DNA of 64,000 nt from Halobellus limi (GCF_004799685.1 NZ_CP031311.1:124001-188000), one strand, 5' to 3'; positions 33,940-42,877 are shown, counted from the first letter of the stretch. Program-made: numbers and translations. The notes: a model not told the origin generated them from the letters alone.

Positions 33940-36117
33940 GTGTCGACGACCGGCGAGTACGAGCGGTTCTTCCCCTACGAGGAGCCGTATCCGAACCAGC
34001 GCTCGGCGATGGCGGAGATCGCCGAGGCGTTAGACGACCAGCGGGACGTGCTCCTCGAAGGGGCGCCTGGAACCGGGAAAACGCTCTCGGCGCTCGTTCC
34101 GGCGCTCGAGTACGCCCAGCGGACCGACAAGACGGTGGTCATCACCACCAACGTCCACCAGCAGATGCGGCAGTTCGTGTCCGATGCCCGAGCCATCACG
34201 CAGGAGGAACCGGTGCGGGCGGTCGTCTTCAAGGGCAAGTCCTCGATGTGCCACATCGACGTCGAGTACCAGGAGTGTCAGACGCTGCGGGATACGACCC
34301 GGACGCTCGTGGAGAAAGAAGAAGAGCGCGCCGAACTCACAGAGCAGGCCGAGGCGCTCTTGGATCGAATTCGCGAGGGCGCGGAGGGTGCGGGCGAGGC
34401 CCGCAGCGCCGTGACCGACGAACTCGACACGGTCGAGTCCGAACTCGAAGACTTGCGCGACGGCAACGTCTGCGAGCACTACTACAACAACCTCGTCGGG
34501 TCGAACGACGAGTTCTTCGAGTGGCTCTTCGCGGACGTCCGGACGCCCGAGGAGATCTACGAGTACGCCGAGGAGCGACAGCTCTGCGGTTACGAACTGC
34601 TCAAGGAGGGGATGGAAGCCGTCGATCTGGTCGTCTGCAACTACCACCACCTGCTGGATCCGAACATCCGCGAGCAGTTCTTCCGGTGGCTGGGTCGCGA
34701 GCCCGAGGACGTCGTGACCGTCTTCGACGAGGCCCACAACATCGAGTCGGCCGCCCGCGACCACGCGAGCCGGGCCCTGACGGAGAACACCCTCGAAGAG
34801 GCGCTCTCGGAGCTGGAGGACGCCGACGACTCCCGCGCGGAACCGGCCGAGAACGTCCTCTCGGCGTTCCTGGGGGCGTTGCGGGCGACGTACGACGACG
34901 CGCTGGGGTTCGGCGAGCGCGAGCAGGTGAGCGACGACTGGCACGATCTCTCGATCGCGAACTCGGATCGGAGAGACGACCTGACGCTCGCCTTCCTGGA
35001 GCGCTACGAGGGCCGCGGCATCGACGCGGAGGTCGACCTCGCGCTCCAACTCGGGAGAACCCTCGACCGGGAGTACGAGGAAGCCTACCGCGAGGGCGAG
35101 GCGACGACGCGGACGGAGTGTCAGACCCTGCAGGCCGCGCAGTTCGTCGCCTCGTGGATGGCCGACGGCGGGAAACTCGGCCAGCACCCGCTGTGCTCGG
35201 TGCGTCGCGACTCAGGCACCGACGAGGTGTACGGGCGCGCGGAACTGTACACCTGCATCCCGAGAGAGGTCACCGAGACGCTGTTCGAGGAGGTCCACGC
35301 GAGCATCCTGATGTCGGCGACGCTGCGCCCCTTCGACGTCTTAGAGGACGTCCTCGGCGTCGAGGATCCGGCGACGATGGCCTACGGGCTCGAATACCCG
35401 GAGGACCGCCGCCGGACGCTCGCCGTGGAAGCGCCGGCGCTCTTCAGTTCCGACCGCGCGGACCCCGACACGCAGTTGGCGATCGCGGACGTACTGGCGG
35501 ACGCCGCACGCTTCACGCCCGGGAACGCGCTTCTGTTCTTCCCTTCGTACGCCGAGGCCGAGCGGTACCACGACCGTCTCCGGGGTCGGTCCGACGTAGA
35601 AAGTCAGCTCCTGCTCGACGGCTCGGACGTCGACACGGAGTCCCTCCGGCAGTCGTTCGTCGAGAGCGACGACGCGACGCTCTTCACTTCGCTGTGGGGG
35701 ACGCTCGCGGAGGGGGTGAGCTTCGACGGCGACGACGCTCGGACCGTCGCGGTCGTCGGCGTCCCGTACCCGCACCTCTCTGAGAGACTGGAGGCGATCC
35801 AGGACGCCTACGACCGCGCCTACGACGAACGGGACGGTGCGGGCTGGCGCTACGCGGTCGAGATCCCGACGATCCGGAAGACGCGGCAGGCGCTCGGACG
35901 CGTCATCCGCGCCCCCGACGACTTCGGCGTTCGGCTGCTCGTCGACAAGCGCTACACGCAGAAGAGCGTCGAGATGGGGAAGTACGGCGTTCGCGAGAGC
36001 TTCCCGCGGGAGGAGCGGGCCGAACTCGTCGACGTCGCGCCGACTAAACTGAAGTTCTCGATGCTGAACTTCTACGCCGACCTCGACGCCTACGAGGGAC
36101 CGCCGCCGCGGCCGTAG
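33940..36117 (+). CDS. XPD/Rad3/DinG-family ATP-dependent DNA helicase with Fe-S cysteines
   Basis: 725 aa with a GTG start. Walker A is EGAPGTGKT (about 40-48) and the DEAH box is VFDEAHN (about 265-271). Four cysteines between them, in MCHIDVEYQEC, VCEHYY and LCGYE, fit the 4Fe-4S domain of the XPD superfamily. Motif VI is QALGRVIRAPDDFG near 655. Such 5'-3' helicases act in repair or in clearing unusual DNA structures. A long acidic segment follows the first cysteine pair. Haloarchaea carry several members, so the specific role is open. Confidence 0.9.
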   Translation: MSTTGEYERFFPYEEPYPNQRSAMAEIAEALDDQRDVLLEGAPGTGKTLSALVPALEYAQRTDKTVVITTNVHQQMRQFVSDARAITQEEPVRAVVFKGKSSMCHIDVEYQECQTLRDTTRTLVEKEEERAELTEQAEALLDRIREGAEGAGEARSAVTDELDTVESELEDLRDGNVCEHYYNNLVGSNDEFFEWLFADVRTPEEIYEYAEERQLCGYELLKEGMEAVDLVVCNYHHLLDPNIREQFFRWLGREPEDVVTVFDEAHNIESAARDHASRALTENTLEEALSELEDADDSRAEPAENVLSAFLGALRATYDDALGFGEREQVSDDWHDLSIANSDRRDDLTLAFLERYEGRGIDAEVDLALQLGRTLDREYEEAYREGEATTRTECQTLQAAQFVASWMADGGKLGQHPLCSVRRDSGTDEVYGRAELYTCIPREVTETLFEEVHASILMSATLRPFDVLEDVLGVEDPATMAYGLEYPEDRRRTLAVEAPALFSSDRADPDTQLAIADVLADAARFTPGNALLFFPSYAEAERYHDRLRGRSDVESQLLLDGSDVDTESLRQSFVESDDATLFTSLWGTLAEGVSFDGDDARTVAVVGVPYPHLSERLEAIQDAYDRAYDERDGAGWRYAVEIPTIRKTRQALGRVIRAPDDFGVRLLVDKRYTQKSVEMGKYGVRESFPREERAELVDVAPTKLKFSMLNFYADLDAYEGPPPRP

Positions 36118-36125
36118 CGCTGGGC

Positions 36126-36173
36126 GTTTCGATGGCCGTGTTGCGGGACGTTTCGATGGCCGTGTTACGGGAC
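36126..36173. repeat. Two tandem 24-bp units upstream of the P450 gene
   Basis: gtttcgatggccgtgttgcg plus ggac is repeated once with one mismatch (g to a). It lies between the helicase stop and the P450 start and may affect the P450 promoter. No strong TATA box is seen. Confidence 0.9.
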
Positions 36174-36258
36174 CGCCGGCCGAGGGCCGCCCGCCCGCGG
36201 AACCGACCCGGTCGAAACGGCCGAACGGCTCATACGCTTCCAGTCCAACTACTCTTCG

Positions 36259-37629
36259 ATGCGTACGAAGCCCCCCGGTCCCGCGGGCGTACCGCTGTTC
36301 GGGAACAGCCGCCAGTACGCGCGCGACCCCTTCACGTTCCTCGCGAGCGTCGAGGCCGCCTACGGCGACGTCGTCCGGTTCGACCTCGGCCCGCTGGAGA
36401 CGTACCTGCTCACCAACCCGGCGGACGTAGAGCGGGTGCTCGTCGCCGACGACGCGACCTACCGGAAGCCCGACTTCCAGGACGACGCCATCGGGACGCT
36501 GCTCGGCGACGGCCTGCTGCTCAGCGAGGGCGAGACGTGGCGGAAGCAGCGGCAACTCGCCCAGCCGGCGTTCTCCCCCGATCGAGTCTCGTCGATGGAC
36601 GAACTGATCGCCCGCCACGCGCGGGAGATGGTCGACGCGTGGGAGGCCGGCGACCTGCGGGACGTCAACCTCGATATGGCTCGCGTGACCGTTCGGATCA
36701 TCGTCGAGGCGATGTTCGGTTCGAAGCTCACCGACGAGCAGACGCGGACGATCCAGGAGCACCTCGAACCGCTCGGGCAGCGCTTCGAGCCGGATCCGAT
36801 GCGGTTTCTCGTCCCCGACTGGGCCCCGACGCGGGAGAACCGCGCCTACCGCGACTCCGTTCGGACGCTCGAGGGCGTCATCGACGACGTCGTCGCCGAG
36901 CGTCGCGGCACCGAGGACGACCCCGCGGTCGATCCGGCCGCCGGCTCCGCCGACGGGGACGAACCGATGGACCTGCTGTCGATCCTGTTGCGGGCGCAGC
37001 GCCGCGGCGAGCAGAGCGACGACCAGCTCCGCGACGAACTGATGACGATGCTGCTCGCCGGCCACGACACCACCGCGCTGACGCTGACGTACACGTGGTA
37101 CCTCCTCTCGGAGCACCCCTCTGTCGAGGCCCGGGTCCAGGCCGAAGTCGACGAGGTCTGCGGCGACGCGCCGCCGACCGCGGCCGACGCGCGGGACCTC
37201 GACTACCTCGAACGGGTGATCCAGGAGGCGATGCGGCTGTACCCGCCGGTGTACGTGATCTTCCGCGAACCGAAGGTCGACGTCCGACTGGGCGGGTATC
37301 GGATCCCGCGCGGGTCGGCCGTGATGCTCTCGCAGTGGGCCACTCACCGCTCGGCGCGGTGGTACGACGATCCCGAGGCGTTCGACCCCGATCGGTGGCT
37401 CCCCGAACGCCGCGCGGACCGACCGCGGTTCGCGTACTTCCCGTTCGGCGGCGGGCCGCGCCACTGCATCGGAAAGCACCTCTCGATGCTGGAGGCGAAA
37501 CTCATCGTCGCGACCGTGGCTCGGGAATACGAACTCGACGCCGCCCGTGAGGGACCGCTCGACCTCCGCGGGTCGCTGACGATGCACCCCGAGGAACCGG
37601 TGTCGATGCGGGTCCGACCGCGGTCCTGA
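36259..37629 (+). CDS. Cytochrome P450 (CYP174-like)
   Basis: 456 aa. The heme-binding loop is FPFGGGPRHCIG with the thiolate Cys403. The I-helix oxygen-activation motif is LAGHDTTALTL and the K-helix ExxR is EAMRLYPPVYV. The N-terminus PPGPAGVPLFGNSRQYARDP has no membrane anchor, so the enzyme is soluble. An acidic insertion (about 215-240) suits a halophile. The substrate is unknown; haloarchaeal P450s of this kind may act on carotenoids or lipids. No ferredoxin gene is adjacent. Confidence 0.92.
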   Translation: MRTKPPGPAGVPLFGNSRQYARDPFTFLASVEAAYGDVVRFDLGPLETYLLTNPADVERVLVADDATYRKPDFQDDAIGTLLGDGLLLSEGETWRKQRQLAQPAFSPDRVSSMDELIARHAREMVDAWEAGDLRDVNLDMARVTVRIIVEAMFGSKLTDEQTRTIQEHLEPLGQRFEPDPMRFLVPDWAPTRENRAYRDSVRTLEGVIDDVVAERRGTEDDPAVDPAAGSADGDEPMDLLSILLRAQRRGEQSDDQLRDELMTMLLAGHDTTALTLTYTWYLLSEHPSVEARVQAEVDEVCGDAPPTAADARDLDYLERVIQEAMRLYPPVYVIFREPKVDVRLGGYRIPRGSAVMLSQWATHRSARWYDDPEAFDPDRWLPERRADRPRFAYFPFGGGPRHCIGKHLSMLEAKLIVATVAREYELDAAREGPLDLRGSLTMHPEEPVSMRVRPRS

Positions 37630-37684
37630 CGCGTTCGTGCGGCGGCCCGCGCCGGACCGTCCGTCCAGCGCCGTCGCCCGCGGC

Positions 37685-37763
37685 GCCGACGACACCTCAC
37701 GACGGGTCCTGCCGACGGTCCCTCACAGTCGGATCCCGCCGACGACACCTCACAGTCGGATCC
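37685..37763. repeat. Interleaved direct repeats after the P450 gene
   Basis: gccgacgacacctcac occurs at 37685 and 37738, and cctcacagtcggatcc at 37721 and 37748. The second copies overlap the 3' end of the phosphoesterase gene. This suggests local duplication of that gene's end. Confidence 0.85.
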
Positions 37764-38268
37764 GCGCGGCATCCTCGCGGTACCGAGAATCCCTGATTCG
37801 TAGCTCTTCGGTCGTCCACGCGACCGGTTCGATGCTCGTTCGCTCGATCAGGTCGGTGGCGTCTGCGATCCGTCCGCCGCGGGCCAGCGTCACGTGCGGG
37901 TCGTACTCTTCGCCCTCCATCCCCTCGACCGTCCCGAACGACTCACAGAGCCGACGGTGGAGCGCGTCGAGGTCGGCGCTCTCGACGACGAGGTAGACCA
38001 CCGGCCCGGGGCCGCGCGGCGGCGTCTCGAAGTAGTCGAGGCCGGTCACCCGCAGGTCGAGGCTCCCCGCGTCGTGGCTCCGCAACAGCGGTCGGAGCCG
38101 CTCGCGGAGTCGCGGCAGCGAGTCGGCGTCGTCGTCGAGCGCGGTGTCGAAGCGCTTCGCCAAAAGCGAGTGGCGCTCGCGGATCCGCTCGAAGCGCGTG
38201 AGCTCCGGGTGGAGCTCCGAGGCGAGCCGCGCGACCTGTCCCGGAACGGGGACGTTCAGACTGAACAC
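37750..38268 (-). CDS. 2H phosphoesterase / RNA 2',3'-cyclic phosphodiesterase-like (LigT family)
   Basis: 172 aa from a GTG at 38268 (FSLNVPVPG follows). Two His motifs are visible: RERHSLLAKR (about 38-47) and EYDPHVTLARGG (about 131-142). The second fits HxT; in the first the residue two after His is Leu, a deviation. Family members open 2',3'-cyclic phosphates or ligate RNA in vitro. The GTG is preferred over the ATG nine codons earlier because the protein fold begins at FSLNVPV. The last bases overlap a repeat. Confidence 0.78.
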   Translation of the reverse strand: MFSLNVPVPGQVARLASELHPELTRFERIRERHSLLAKRFDTALDDDADSLPRLRERLRPLLRSHDAGSLDLRVTGLDYFETPPRGPGPVVYLVVESADLDALHRRLCESFGTVEGMEGEEYDPHVTLARGGRIADATDLIERTSIEPVAWTTEELRIRDSRYREDAARIRL

Positions 38269-38354
38269 GCTCGGGAATGAGGTTCCGGCGGGCAAGAAGC
38301 CGTCGGGAGCGGACTCGCCGTGAGCGTTATTGTCGCTGGGAGTGATCTCCGGGT

Positions 38355-38921
38355 ATGAGAACCCCGCTCTCGACTTCCCGGCGGGAACTGCTCGCGGGAC
38401 TGGCGGGAGCGTCCGGGATCGGGCTGTTTGCGGGTTGCAGCGGCGGTTCAGAGGGTGCCGAGGGCGACGACGGCGGATCGACGGCCGAACCGGGCGACGA
38501 GGGCGACGGCGGGTCGACGGCGAGCGCCACCGGTGCTACCCCGGCGTCGGAACTCGACCTCCGAGAGGCGAACGTCGTCGATGTGGCGTTCGAGGCCGAC
38601 GGCGAGAGCTACACCTTCGACGTGGCGCTACACCACGACGACGACGGCGAAGATGGGTACGCGAACTGGTGGCAGGTCGAGCGCCTCGACGGGACGCGAC
38701 TCGGTCGACGCGAGCTACTCCACGCCCACTCCCGGCAGCCGTTCACCCGCTCGGACACCGTCGAGATCCCCTCGGACGTCTCCTGCGTCGTCGTCCGGGG
38801 TCACGACCGGACGCACGGCTACGGCGGACGGGCGGTGCTCGTGAATCTGGAGTCGGGGGCGGCGAGGGCGGTCGAGCAGGGCCCCGATCGACGCCCCGTA
38901 GACGAGAGCGACTGTCCGTAG
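38355..38921 (+). CDS. Tat-exported lipoprotein, unknown function
   Basis: 188 aa. A twin-arginine signal (SRRELLAGLAGASGIGLFAGC) has the Arg pair at 9-10 and a lipobox Cys at 28, so the protein is exported folded and lipid-anchored outside. A 35-residue Gly/Asp/Ser linker follows, then a compact C-terminal domain with a cluster of His/Asp (VALHHDDDGEDGYANWW). No known family recognised. Confidence 0.8.
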   Translation: MRTPLSTSRRELLAGLAGASGIGLFAGCSGGSEGAEGDDGGSTAEPGDEGDGGSTASATGATPASELDLREANVVDVAFEADGESYTFDVALHHDDDGEDGYANWWQVERLDGTRLGRRELLHAHSRQPFTRSDTVEIPSDVSCVVVRGHDRTHGYGGRAVLVNLESGAARAVEQGPDRRPVDESDCP

Positions 38922-38963
38922 CCCCCCTCTCGAAGGACCGCGTCGGCGACGCAGCCGGGGCGA

Positions 38964-39164
38964 TCAGATCCGATCGAGCAGCCACAGGACGATCAGGACG
39001 ATGATAACCAGCCCCACGAGTGGGCCGGCGAAGCCGAAAAGGAGTCCGAACGCGGCGTCTAAGATTTCGAGGACGAGCAGGATGACGACGAGGACCAGGA
39101 CGATCTTCAGCAGGTCCTCCACCTCCAGTGCCGCGCGGTCGCCGCCGGGGCTCGGTAAACGCAT
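38964..39164 (-). CDS. Small two-segment membrane protein, 66 aa
   Basis: MRLPSPGGDRAALEVEDLLK is followed by two long hydrophobic stretches (about 20-38 and 43-63), ending WLLDRI. Proteins of this type occur widely in haloarchaea without a known role. The ATG at 39164 is chosen because the longer in-frame starts add only a basic, low-complexity tail. It is convergent with the lipoprotein gene. Confidence 0.65.
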   Translation of the reverse strand: MRLPSPGGDRAALEVEDLLKIVLVLVVILLVLEILDAAFGLLFGFAGPLVGLVIIVLIVLWLLDRI

Positions 39165-39306
39165 ACCTGGCCCCTGACCGGCCATCCTCAAGTGCCTTCG
39201 GGTCCGCCCGATCGCCCGGAATCGAGCGTCGAGAAACGCGCTCTCGGGCGCCTTCGGCACTCGCTCGCCGGGACATCCTTAATGCCACAGGCTCACAAGG
39301 TCCCCT

Positions 39307-40488
39307 ATGGCGAACCTCTTCCGCGAACTCGGTCGACTCTCCGCGCGAGGGCTCCCGGGTTGGCTCCTCCCTGCCGCGACCGTCGCCGCCGCCCTCCTGA
39401 TCGCCGGCACCGTCTTCGGCGGCGATCCGACGGCCGCCGTCGGCCTCGCTTTCCTCGCGCTGGCGATCGCGGCGGTCTACAGCGCCGTCGAGATCGTCGA
39501 CGCCTACGAGAAGCGGGCGCTCACGGTGTTCGGCGAGTACCGGAAACTGCTCGAACCCGGGATCAACTTCGTCCCGCCGTTCGTCTCGAAGACGTACGTC
39601 TTCGACATGCGGACGCAGACGCTCGACGTGCCGAAGCAGGAGGCGATCACCCGGGACAACTCGCCCGTCGTCGCCGACGCGGTCGTCTACATCCGCGTGA
39701 TGGACGCGAAGCGGGCGTTTCTGGAGGTCGACAACTACCGGCGTGCCGTCTCGAACCTCGCGCAGACGACGCTACGGGCGGTCCTCGGCGATATGGAACT
39801 CGACGAGACGCTCTCCGAACGCGAGAAGATCAACCGCCGGATCAACGAGGAACTCGACGAGCCGACCGACGAGTGGGGGATCCGCGTCGAGAGCGTCGAG
39901 GTCCGCAGCGTCAAGCCCAGCGCGGCCGTCGAGGACGCGATGGAGGAGCAGTCCTCGGCCGAGCGTCGCCGGCGGGCGATGATCCTCGAAGCGCAGGGTG
40001 AACGGCGCTCTGCGGTCGAGCAGGCCGAGGGGGAAAAGCAGTCGAACATCATCCGCGCGCAGGGGGAAAAGCAGAGCCAGATCCTCGAAGCGCAGGGCGA
40101 CGCCATCTCGACGGTCCTGCGGGCGAAGTCCGCCGAGTCGATGGGCGAGCGCGCGATCGTCGACCGCGGACTGGAGGCGCTGACCACGATCGGGACGTCG
40201 CCGTCGACGACGTACGTCCTCCCGCAGGAACTCACGAGTCTCCTCGGCCGCTACGGTCGGGGACTGACCGACTCGGACGTCCAGGAGTCCGCCGGCTTGG
40301 AGAGTCTCGACTTCGACGCCGAGACGCGCGAACTGCTGGGTCTGGACGAGATCGACGAGATCGCCGCCGCGGTCGAGGAGATCGAGGGCGTCGACGCCGT
40401 CGGCGACCTGCCCGGCGGCGACGACGGGGAGCCGGAGGCCGAGGCGGACGTCGATCTGAACATCGAGGAGTCCTACGAGACGCAGTAG
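39307..40488 (+). CDS. SPFH/Band 7 (stomatin-like) membrane protein
   Basis: 393 aa. Two hydrophobic segments (about 18-37 and 44-62) are followed by an SPFH domain: VDAYEKRALTVFGEYRKLLEPGINFVPPFV, then MRTQTLDVPKQEAITRDNSPVV. A charged coiled-coil (about 215-270) contains repeats of AEGEKQSNIIRAQGEKQSQI type. The C-terminus is acidic. Such proteins form large membrane rings that organise proteases and lipid microdomains. The usual partner, an NfeD-type protein or protease, is not adjacent. Confidence 0.9.
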   Translation: MANLFRELGRLSARGLPGWLLPAATVAAALLIAGTVFGGDPTAAVGLAFLALAIAAVYSAVEIVDAYEKRALTVFGEYRKLLEPGINFVPPFVSKTYVFDMRTQTLDVPKQEAITRDNSPVVADAVVYIRVMDAKRAFLEVDNYRRAVSNLAQTTLRAVLGDMELDETLSEREKINRRINEELDEPTDEWGIRVESVEVRSVKPSAAVEDAMEEQSSAERRRRAMILEAQGERRSAVEQAEGEKQSNIIRAQGEKQSQILEAQGDAISTVLRAKSAESMGERAIVDRGLEALTTIGTSPSTTYVLPQELTSLLGRYGRGLTDSDVQESAGLESLDFDAETRELLGLDEIDEIAAAVEEIEGVDAVGDLPGGDDGEPEAEADVDLNIEESYETQ

Positions 40489-40563
40489 CCGCGGGAGGCC
40501 CGACGGGGATCGAGTACACGAACAATCGTTACTGTTATTCCTCGCCCTGAGAGACACTACCAT

Positions 40564-40719
40564 ATGAGCCACGAGCGCGGCCCAGGGATCTCCGGCGGCG
40601 AGCGCACACCGTCGACGCGGGACCACGGCGTACTACACCGGGTGAAACGACACCTCCTCGAGTGGCCACGCCGATACGTCGAGATGCGCGTCGACGCGAT
40701 CGAAGATAGAAGCAGTTAG
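40564..40719 (+). CDS. Possible 51-aa small protein
   Basis: ORF from ATG 40564 to TAG 40717-40719, reading MSHERGPGISGGERTPSTRD, then HRVKRHLLEWPRRYVEMRVD. An A/T patch (tactgttatt, 40530-40539) lies about 27 bp upstream. The C-terminal half could be an amphipathic helix. It is basic for a halophile and no family is known. Confidence 0.4.
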   Translation: MSHERGPGISGGERTPSTRDHGVLHRVKRHLLEWPRRYVEMRVDAIEDRSS

Positions 40720-40745
40720 GTGGCCGCCCGACGCACCACCGTCCG

Positions 40746-40904
40746 ATGCCCGTACCGCTTCATCTGGGACTCGAACATCCCAGCGCGCTGTGGATCGTCG
40801 CCGTCGGCTTCCTCGCGTTCGTCGCCGGGTTAGGCGTCAACCTGTACCGCTCGCGGCGTTCGGAGAGGTCCGCCGACGCCGTCAGTGAGGACGAGTCCGC
40901 TTAA
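40746..40904 (+). CDS. Small single-pass membrane protein, 52 aa
   Basis: ORF from ATG 40746 to TAA 40902-40904. One hydrophobic segment, ALWIVAVGFLAFVAGLGVNLY, follows EHPS and is followed by a basic-then-acidic tail. Similar short proteins with HPS before a single segment are common in haloarchaea. It starts 26 bp after the preceding 51-aa ORF. Its stop overlaps the convergent uspA stop (ttaa, 40901-40904). Confidence 0.62.
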   Translation: MPVPLHLGLEHPSALWIVAVGFLAFVAGLGVNLYRSRRSERSADAVSEDESA

Positions 40905-41362
40905 TCGCTCGTCGCCGAGTCGTCCTGCCCGCGGGTGCCCTGGACGGTCAGCACGGGGACCGGCGAGCGACGGACCACCCGCTCCGTGACGCTTCCGATC
41001 AGGTAGCGGTCGATCCCCGCTCGTCCGTGAGTCCCCATCACGACGACGTCGGCGGCCGCCTCCTCGACGAGGTCGACGATCTCGTCCTGCGGGATCCCGG
41101 TGACGACCGTCCGTTCGGTTTCTACCGCTTCCGGTAGTTCCCCGATCGTCTTCTCGATCGCCGCCGTCGCGCGTTCGTTTTCGGCCTCGCGCCAGGCGTC
41201 CGGGGCGAGACCGCTGCTCGGGCTCTCGAACCGGTTTCGGCTGTCCGCGACCGAGACCACGTGGACCGTCGCCCCCGTCGTCCGGGAGAGCGATCCGGCG
41301 TGCGCGGCCGCGGCCAGCGACGCGTCGCTGCCGTCCGTCGGCAGGAGTATCCGCTCGTACAT
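40901..41362 (-). CDS. UspA-type universal stress protein
   Basis: 153 aa single-domain UspA: ILLPTDGSDASLAAAAHA at the start and GTHGRAGIDRYLIGSVTERVVRRSPVPVL near the end, which is the G-2x-G-9x-G(S/T) ATP-binding pattern. It is translated just after the TauE/SafE permease gene (1 bp gap), so the pair is co-transcribed. Such a permease-Usp pairing is common in archaea. Confidence 0.92.
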   Translation of the reverse strand: MYERILLPTDGSDASLAAAAHAGSLSRTTGATVHVVSVADSRNRFESPSSGLAPDAWREAENERATAAIEKTIGELPEAVETERTVVTGIPQDEIVDLVEEAAADVVVMGTHGRAGIDRYLIGSVTERVVRRSPVPVLTVQGTRGQDDSATSD

Positions 41363-41363
41363 C

Positions 41364-42485
41364 TCAGACCCCCCCGAGCGCCATCAGGAACAGCGCGATC
41401 GAAATGACCGCGAACAGCCCGCCCACGAACGCCTTGATCGTCGACGTGCTGAGCGCGTTCGAGACGTACGGGGCGACCTGTCCGCCCGTCACCGTCGCCG
41501 GCACGGTGAAGACGACCATGTTCCACGGCGTCGAGGCGAGACTGAGGCTGTGGCCGCCGACGAGGCCGCCGCCGAACACGTGGACCAGCGAGGCCAGGAT
41601 GGCCGTGAGCGCGACGACGATGTGGTTCGTCCCGATAGCGACCCGGACGGGGACCTTCGTGCCGAGCATCGAGATGATCCCGAGTTCGCCGACGCCGAAG
41701 CCGGCAAGTCCCTGGAACGTCCCGCCGATGCTGTAGTTTGCGAAGCGGCGCAGGTACCCCTCGCGGGTGTACCGGTAGTCGTCGCCCTCGCGGTCGATCC
41801 GCGTCACGTTGCCGTCCTCGTCGGTTCGGACGCCGGCGGGACCGAGCTTCCCGGGATCGTTCGGCATCTCCGCGTGACCGCCGTCGATCGCGGTCTCGAC
41901 GTCGCCGTCGGCCGACGGACTCGCGTCGTCCTCGGCGTCGTCGGTGTCGTCGGTGGCGTCGCTCTCGTGATCGAGATCGGCCTTGAACAGGAGGTACGAC
42001 GCCGAAAGCAACGCGACCCCGAGCAGTCCGTGGAAGAGCGGCTCGGGGATGACGAACGACAGGAGCGCGCCGGCGACGACGAACGGGACCGCCCCGCCGA
42101 CGAGCGCGAGCGCCAGGCGGCGGTCGACGAGCCCGTACTGGATGAACGCGATCGACGAACTCGACAGGCCGAACGCCTCGCTTATGAGCCCGACCTTCAC
42201 GATCGTCGGCGGGTCCAGCGGGCTCGCGAACAGGGGGTACACGAAGATGAGGAACGGCACGAAGATCGCCGACCCGCTGATCCCGACGGTGTTGACGATC
42301 GTGGCTCCGAGCAGGAACGCCGGGAACAGCCACCAGTACTCCAGCCAGTAGCTCGCCCCCGCCTCCGACGGCGTGGGCGCGCCGAAGAACACGCCGACGA
42401 TGAAGACGATCGGTGCGAGAAAGACGAACACGTGTTGATACCGGAGGAACGACCGCTGGACACGGCTGTAGGAGGTTGATTTCAT
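41364..42485 (-). CDS. TauE/SafE-family anion permease
   Basis: 373 aa with about eight hydrophobic segments, in two halves separated by a hydrophilic loop (about 155-225) rich in Asp. Typical segments are VNTVGISGSAIFVPFLIF and GTFQGLAGFGVGELGIISML. The family exports sulfite, sulfoacetate or other organosulfur anions. The ATG at 42485 (MKSTSYSRVQ) is chosen because the longer frame crosses a promoter and small ORFs. uspA follows after 1 bp. Confidence 0.85.
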   Translation of the reverse strand: MKSTSYSRVQRSFLRYQHVFVFLAPIVFIVGVFFGAPTPSEAGASYWLEYWWLFPAFLLGATIVNTVGISGSAIFVPFLIFVYPLFASPLDPPTIVKVGLISEAFGLSSSSIAFIQYGLVDRRLALALVGGAVPFVVAGALLSFVIPEPLFHGLLGVALLSASYLLFKADLDHESDATDDTDDAEDDASPSADGDVETAIDGGHAEMPNDPGKLGPAGVRTDEDGNVTRIDREGDDYRYTREGYLRRFANYSIGGTFQGLAGFGVGELGIISMLGTKVPVRVAIGTNHIVVALTAILASLVHVFGGGLVGGHSLSLASTPWNMVVFTVPATVTGGQVAPYVSNALSTSTIKAFVGGLFAVISIALFLMALGGV

Positions 42486-42499
42486 CGGTGTCTGTTGGT

Positions 42500-42655
42500 T
42501 CAGTCGTCGAGAACAGTCGGTCGCCGTACGATCGAGAAATCGGTCGCCTCGGTCCGGGTCGACGGTTCGACCGCGCCGGATCTCGGGGCGTCCGCATCCG
42601 ATCTCCGAACCGCCACGTCGGTTCCCCCGGCCACGGGCCCACGACGGCGGCTCAT
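42500..42655 (-). CDS. Possible 51-aa leader ORF before the permease
   Basis: ATG at 42655 directly follows the TAA of an upstream 23-aa ORF; the TGA at 42500-42502 lies 14 bp before the permease ATG. It reads MSRRRGPVAGGTDVAVRRSD and ends RRPTVLDD. No family is known. It fills most of the leader. Confidence 0.35.
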   Translation of the reverse strand: MSRRRGPVAGGTDVAVRRSDADAPRSGAVEPSTRTEATDFSIVRRPTVLDD

Positions 42656-42727
42656 TTACGTGAGCCCTCCGAGTGCGTTCCGGCGGCGTTCGTTCCCGAT
42701 ACCGACGACGACCGACTCCGAATACAT
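42656..42727 (-). CDS. Possible 23-aa leaderless upstream ORF
   Basis: ATG 42727 lies about 32 bp after a good minus-strand TATA box, so transcription would start almost at this ATG. It encodes MYSESVVVGIGNERRRNALG plus GLT and stops immediately before the next ATG (TAA-ATG). It may couple translation to the following ORFs. Confidence 0.35.
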   Translation of the reverse strand: MYSESVVVGIGNERRRNALGGLT

Positions 42728-42754
42728 CGTAGCCGCCGGATAGCGACGACCGAA

Positions 42755-42763
42755 GAATAAATC
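42755..42763 (-). promoter_or_regulatory. TATA box of the permease-uspA transcript
   Basis: gatttattc on the minus strand, in an A/T-rich patch. It is the only strong promoter-like box between uvrB and the permease. It implies a leader of about 245 nt before the permease start. The rest of the 392-bp gap (42764-42877) shows nothing recognised. Confidence 0.55.
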
Positions 42764-42877
42764 TTGAGGTTCGGGTCCTTCTGTGAGATCCGCTCACGCA
42801 CGGAGCCGTGTCGTCGTCGCGACCGCACGAAGCAGCGTCGTCGTTCCGGTCGCACCTGCCCGTAGTCGCCGTCGCCG

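Noticed and set aside
36132-37550. 472-aa Arg-rich plus-strand ORF over the P450 gene
   Set aside because: Out-of-frame shadow; the heme-binding motif lies in the other frame.
38428-38844. 138-aa ORF overlapping the Tat lipoprotein gene
   Set aside because: Arg/Thr-rich frame shadow; the lipoprotein has a signal peptide and lipobox.
41100-42479. 459-aa plus-strand ORF opposite the TauE permease and uspA
   Set aside because: Charged, low-complexity antisense reading; both sense genes are well recognised.
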